NCBI GenBank assembly: GCA_003563465.1
Contig: PWVH01000065.1
Coordinates: 1 to 17,568, forward strand
Length of the DNA stretch: 17,568 nucleotides
From: Coriobacteriaceae bacterium
GTDB taxonomy: Bacteria > Actinomycetota > Coriobacteriia > Anaerosomatales > SLCP01
Reading direction: 5' to 3'
A program made the translations under genes and the position numbers. Positions within the stretch are counted from its first letter, which is position 1; each line of letters opens with the position of its first letter. A model generated the notes under the pieces. It ran no database searches and was not told where the DNA came from. It worked only from the letters and a program-made list of their open reading frames with translations. Of the stretch, positions 14,454 through 17,568 are shown piece by piece.

Positions 14454-15326
14454 TCAGCGGACGATTTTTCCGATCGGAAGCTCCAAGATGTCCTCTGCCC
14501 CGGCCGCCTTGAGCCTCGGCAAGAGCAGGTTCACCGTCGCCTTATCCGCTACCGTGGCGACCTCGTAGTCGTCAGATCCGTACAACTTGTTCACCGTAGG
14601 CCGCTTCATCGCCGGCAGCTCCGCGATCACGGCGTCCATGGCCTCGCGGGGCACGTTCATCATCAGCAGAACGCGACCTCGTGCTTCTATCACACCTAGA
14701 AGCAGCGTGCGAATCTCCTCGATCGCCGCTCGCTTCTCACGACTCTGCCATGACTGAGGGTTGGCGAGCAGCCGTGTGGTCGAAGTCATGACCGTGTCGA
14801 CGATTCGCAGGCCGTTCCTGCGCAGCGTCGACCCTGTCTCGGTCAAGTCGACCAGGGCGTCCATGAGTTCGGGCACTTTGGCCTCGGTGGCCCCGTACGA
14901 GTAGTACACGTCTACCGGTATTCCGAGCTTCTCGAAGAAGGCATGGGTCACGTTGGGGAACTCGGTGGTTATGCGACTGCCTGCTGCAATGTCTCTCGCC
15001 TCTTGGACTGGCGAGTCATGAGGTACGGCGAGGACCATCCTCACCGCCCCCGAGCCCGTCTTCGCATATGGAAGCTCGGCGACTTCGACCACATCGGCCT
15101 CGGACTCGGTAACCCAGTCGTGTCCAGAGATGCCGATATCGAAATGACCTTCGGCCACGTAGGGCGGTATCTCCTGCGGCCTGAGTATCTTCACCTTCGA
15201 GATGCGTGGGTCGTCGATGGTGGGGTTGTACTCGCGGCTCGACTTCTTGACCTCCAGGTCCGCTTGGGCGAACAGAAGTAGCGTCTGCTCTTCGAGACTT
15301 CCCTTCGGTAGAGCGACAGATAGCAT
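14454..15326 (-). CDS. hisG: ATP phosphoribosyltransferase, long form HisG
   Basis: HisG catalyses the first committed step of histidine synthesis, ATP + PRPP to phosphoribosyl-ATP. The 290-residue length marks the long, self-regulated form. The catalytic region (about 1-210) includes MLSVALPKGSLEEQTL, FDIGISGHDWV, LVDLTETGSTLRRNGLRIVD (PRPP-binding area) and TTRLLANP. The C-terminal ACT-like domain (about 215-290, RVLLMMNVPREAMDAVIAEL to the end) binds histidine for feedback inhibition, so no HisZ is needed. The ATG at 15324-15326 has AGGAG 6 nt upstream. hisF lies about 14 kb away at the left edge in the same orientation, so the his genes are not one operon. An upstream TATAGT (minus strand, near 15413) may be a -10, but no matching -35 was found. 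Confidence 0.95.
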   Translation of the reverse strand: MLSVALPKGSLEEQTLLLFAQADLEVKKSSREYNPTIDDPRISKVKILRPQEIPPYVAEGHFDIGISGHDWVTESEADVVEVAELPYAKTGSGAVRMVLAVPHDSPVQEARDIAAGSRITTEFPNVTHAFFEKLGIPVDVYYSYGATEAKVPELMDALVDLTETGSTLRRNGLRIVDTVMTSTTRLLANPQSWQSREKRAAIEEIRTLLLGVIEARGRVLLMMNVPREAMDAVIAELPAMKRPTVNKLYGSDDYEVATVADKATVNLLLPRLKAAGAEDILELPIGKIVR

Positions 15327-15504
15327 GGCCAGCTCCTAGGCGTCCGGCAAATCGGGCGAGGCAGTAGGGCAGTGAGACTCTTTCATCCACCACTCTAGCA
15401 CACCAGCGGACTATAGTGCTCGCCTGTCGGCAGACGCGCCGCGCACGATCGGGCTACTACCGATACCCGCAGCCGCGCCACTTTCGCAGTCGACCCTTAT
15501 CGAT

Positions 15505-15530
15505 GCCCGCGGCCGCAAGAGACAGCGGGC
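15505..15530 (-). terminator. Weak candidate terminator after the aldo/keto reductase
   Basis: GCCCGC (15505-15510) and GCGGGC (15525-15530) can pair around a 14-nt loop just beyond the reductase stop. No T-run is present and the loop is large. The rest of 15327-15538 shows no gene. Confidence 0.25.
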
Positions 15531-15538
15531 AAGTGTGG

Positions 15539-16384
15539 TCAGGTCTCCCCGTCCTCGAACTCGTCGGGGTGCTTGCCAAATCTTCCGGCCTCGCCCATGT
15601 CAAGAGCGTCGATGGCTTCCATCTCTTCGACCGAAAGCTCGAAGTCGAACAGTTCGGCGTTCTCGCGGATTCTGACGGCGTGAACGCTCTTCGGAATCAC
15701 CACCACACCGTGCTGGAGCATCCAGCGCAGGGTGACCTGGACAGCAGACTTGCCGTGACGCTCGCCGATTTGCACCAGCTCGGCGATATCGTTCACGCGC
15801 CCGCGCATGATCGGGGCCCACGCCTCCAGTGCGATTCCTTGATCCTGGCAGTACGATCGCAGGCCGGGTTGCTGCAGCCTGGGATGATGCTCGACCTGAT
15901 TCACCATGGGAGCGATCTCGGCTACCTCGGCAAGCCGCTCGAGATGGTGCTCGAGGAAGTTACAAACGCCGATGGCCCGTACCCGTCCGCTCTCCAGAAT
16001 GCGCTCCATCCCGCGCCAGGTCGAAGCCATCAGCCTCGGGATGGGCCAGTGGACGAGATAGAGGTCGACATAGTCGAGCCCCAAACGCTTGAGGCTTTCG
16101 TCGACTGCGCGTTGAACGCGTTTCTCGCCCTGCTCATCGTTCCACGCCTTGGTGGCTATGAAGACTTCCTCTCGCGGCACCCCGCTTCCGCGAACTGCTC
16201 GACCTATCCCCATCTCGTTCTCGTACATCGAGGCCGTGTCTAGGCTCCGGTAGCCGGCTTCGAGCGCGACACTGACCGCACGCTCGACATCGCCACCCTC
16301 GGTGGACTTGTAGGTGCCCAGACCGAGAAACGGCATGTCCACACCGTTGGCAAGCCTGACCTTGCTGGTGATATCCAGTGGCAT
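15539..16384 (-). CDS. Aldo/keto reductase, 2,5-diketo-D-gluconate reductase-like
   Basis: A 281-residue cytoplasmic NADPH-dependent carbonyl reductase of the AKR superfamily (TIM barrel). The catalytic tetrad is complete: Asp49 and Tyr54 (LDTASMYENE), Lys79 (FIATKAW) and His112 (LYLVHWP). VCNF near 160 and NQVEHHP near 180 are further barrel-strand motifs. IPKSVHAVRIRENAELFDFE toward the end is the usual cofactor-binding KS..R..EN segment. Sequence style and length fit the AKR5 / prokaryotic glyoxal- or diketogluconate-reductase group; the physiological substrate cannot be told. ATG at 16382-16384 is chosen because GGAGGTG lies 5 nt upstream and the AKR fold starts a few residues later. The longer upstream frame adds unsupported sequence. 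It is divergent from the alkyltransferase gene across 110 nt. Confidence 0.93.
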   Translation of the reverse strand: MPLDITSKVRLANGVDMPFLGLGTYKSTEGGDVERAVSVALEAGYRSLDTASMYENEMGIGRAVRGSGVPREEVFIATKAWNDEQGEKRVQRAVDESLKRLGLDYVDLYLVHWPIPRLMASTWRGMERILESGRVRAIGVCNFLEHHLERLAEVAEIAPMVNQVEHHPRLQQPGLRSYCQDQGIALEAWAPIMRGRVNDIAELVQIGERHGKSAVQVTLRWMLQHGVVVIPKSVHAVRIRENAELFDFELSVEEMEAIDALDMGEAGRFGKHPDEFEDGET

Positions 16385-16428
16385 CGAAACACCTCCGCAC
16401 ATGAGTATTCCCGAACCGCCTAGCGCTC

Positions 16429-16457
16429 TGGACGAAACGCCGGCACGCTTGTAGACT
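16429..16457 (+). promoter_or_regulatory. Possible sigma-70 promoter for the alkyltransferase gene
   Basis: TGGACG at 16429-16434 (4 of 6 to TTGACA) is spaced exactly 17 nt from TAGACT at 16452-16457. It would start transcription near 16464, about 30 nt before the ATG at 16495. It lies in the divergent interval with the aldo/keto reductase. No Ada-box-like element was recognised. Confidence 0.45.
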
Positions 16458-16494
16458 CCAGACACCACGTCCCGGTCATGCCGAGGAGATTCGG

Positions 16495-17013
16495 ATGTCT
16501 TCTGCCGAGGTGATTCGGTACGCGATCACCGAAACCTCGCTAGGTCGAGTGCTCGTGGCGCGCAGCGAACATGGGCTGTGCGCCGTATCGATTGGCGACA
16601 ACTCTCGCGATCTTGTCCAAGCCCTCGCCCGTCGCTTCCCTCGCGCCTCTCTCTCAGAGGCCGGGCCGGGTTCCACCCGTTGGTTCGCCACAGTTGCCTC
16701 GGTCGTCGAGGATCCGTCCCGTGCGGTGTCCGAAGAGATTCCCCCGCTCGACATGAGAGGCACTCCGTTCCAGCTCGCCGTTTGGCAGCAGCTCCTGGCC
16801 ATCCCGTTCGGGACCACTATCACCTACGGTGAACTTGCCGAGCGCGTCGGCCGCCCAAAGGCATTCAGGGCCGTCGCCCAGGCGTGCGCGGCTAACCCCA
16901 TCAGCGTGATCGTTCCCTGCCATCGGGTGATCGGTGGCGACGGCTCGCTGACTGGCTTCGCTTCCGGCATCCAGCGCAAGCGTGCGCTCCTGAAGCGCGA
17001 GAACGTACTCTGA
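16495..17013 (+). CDS. ogt: Methylated-DNA--[protein]-cysteine S-methyltransferase (Ogt/MGMT type)
   Basis: A suicidal DNA repair protein that transfers methyl or alkyl groups from O6-alkylguanine (and O4-alkylthymine) in DNA to its own cysteine. The 172-residue product has the short N-terminal ribonuclease-like domain (about 1-85) and the conserved catalytic domain (about 90-172). TPFQLAVWQQLLAIPFGTT and TYGELAERVGRPKAFRAVA form the DNA-binding helix-turn-helix area. IVPCHRVI carries the acceptor Cys142, and GFASGIQRKRALLKRE closes the fold. No Ada regulatory domain is fused, so this is the stand-alone Ogt form. ATG at 16495 has GAGGAG 6 nt upstream. It is convergent with the antiporter gene, with 12 nt between stops. 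Confidence 0.95.
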   Translation: MSSAEVIRYAITETSLGRVLVARSEHGLCAVSIGDNSRDLVQALARRFPRASLSEAGPGSTRWFATVASVVEDPSRAVSEEIPPLDMRGTPFQLAVWQQLLAIPFGTTITYGELAERVGRPKAFRAVAQACAANPISVIVPCHRVIGGDGSLTGFASGIQRKRALLKRENVL

Positions 17014-17025
17014 CAGCTCGCCGAC

Positions 17026-17568
17026 TCATGCAGGCACGGGAGAGACCGCAGTTTCGGTCGGCCGCTCGCCAGCGATCAGATCGACGGCTTGATCGGCTGC
17101 ATCCGCATACGGAACGAAGACGACATCAGCCCCTTCGGCCCTGAGGCGCTCGATGTCTTCTGGATAGTGGGTAGTAACGGCCACTTTGCCTTCGTAGCCG
17201 TGGTGACGCAGCGCGTGCAGCAGCACCATGCTGACTTCCGTGGTCGGCGTCGCGCTCACGACCCACTTAGCTCTTGAAAGCGGTAGATGGCCCGGAAGCT
17301 CGGGGTCTTCGGCGTCTCCGTACTGTGTGGGCAGCCCGCTTGCACGAGCGCTCTTGACAGCCACGGGGTCGAAGTCCACACCCAGTACCCGCATACCACA
17401 CTCCACGAGCCCTCGGCTTATGTTCGCGCCATAGCGGCCGAGTCCGAACACGATCGCATCCACGCGGGCCGGCCCCGTCTCGCCCTCCTCGATCGCTATC
17501 TCACGCAAGGGCATCTCGCGCTCGAAGACCTTGAGCATGCGCTCGACTCGCTCGTAGATGACGTGCGA
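17026..17568 (-). CDS. C-terminal RCK/TrkA-N region of a cation:proton antiporter (partial, 5' end outside window)
   Basis: The frame is open to the right edge, so this is the 3' end of a longer gene. The visible 180 residues begin with a charged helical linker (HVIYERVERMLKVFEREM). A Rossmann RCK/TrkA-N domain follows: VDAIVFGLGRYGANISRGL with the GLGRYG nucleotide-binding turn, the acidic end of strand beta2 in VLGVDFDP, PTQYGDAEDPELPG, and AKWVVSATPTTE. Such domains follow the membrane part of CPA2 (Kef/Ybal-like) Na+ or K+/H+ antiporters and of ion channels, and bind NAD(H) or nucleotides to gate them. The linker sequence favours the CPA2 antiporter type, but the membrane part is not visible. 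An internal ATG at 17536-17538 could be mistaken for the start; it lies in the linker. The C-terminus has no further TrkA-C domain. Confidence 0.75.
   Translation of the reverse strand, partial: SHVIYERVERMLKVFEREMPLREIAIEEGETGPARVDAIVFGLGRYGANISRGLVECGMRVLGVDFDPVAVKSARASGLPTQYGDAEDPELPGHLPLSRAKWVVSATPTTEVSMVLLHALRHHGYEGKVAVTTHYPEDIERLRAEGADVVFVPYADAADQAVDLIAGERPTETAVSPVPA

Noticed and set aside
14162..14512. Plus-strand open frame crossing the 16S-tail match
   Set aside because: It begins inside the perfect palindrome, runs into the 3' end of hisG antisense, and has no domain. Frames of this kind are typical artefacts over rRNA-like sequence.

Overview
This is a GC-rich, densely coded bacterial chromosome segment with frequent GTG/TTG starts and ATGA gene overlaps. 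A rubrerythrin, a two-ACT-domain protein, long-form HisG and an MMPL transporter together suggest an anaerobic or microaerobic Actinobacteriota-type organism, for example a Coriobacteriia relative. That placement is inference; no rRNA gene or other phylogenetic marker is present.

Layout, left to right. (1) The 5' part of hisF runs off the left edge on the minus strand. Upstream of it is a decayed methyltransferase remnant. (2) A two-gene ABC exporter (FtsX/MacB-type permease plus LolD/MacB-type ATPase) lies on the plus strand. Its last stop overlaps the stop of a convergent minus-strand gene. (3) A minus-strand cluster is transcribed carB, then a small cysteine-rich protein resembling the ATC-hydrolase family (ATGA overlap), then a radical SAM/SPASM enzyme. 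(4) Divergent from carB is a TetR regulator with a recognisable promoter and an operator array. It is followed by an overlapping MMPL/RND transporter and a secreted coiled-coil protein with three 62-residue repeats. (5) panD overlaps a rubrerythrin gene by 4 nt. (6) On the minus strand are an ACT-domain protein, a 432-nt non-coding stretch with several hairpins and a 16-nt copy of the 16S rRNA tail, then long-form hisG. (7) An aldo/keto reductase diverges from an O6-alkylguanine-DNA alkyltransferase gene. The C-terminal TrkA-N portion of a cation:proton antiporter runs off the right edge.

Most genes are housekeeping: histidine (hisF, hisG), pyrimidine/arginine (carB) and pantothenate (panD) synthesis, peroxide defence (rubrerythrin) and alkylation repair. 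The parts most likely to hold undescribed biology are the TetR-MMPL-coiled-coil operon with its 17-bp-phased operator, the uncharacterised radical SAM plus ATC-hydrolase-like pair coupled to carB, and the structured intergenic region downstream of hisG. All family calls come from reading motifs by eye, without database searches.
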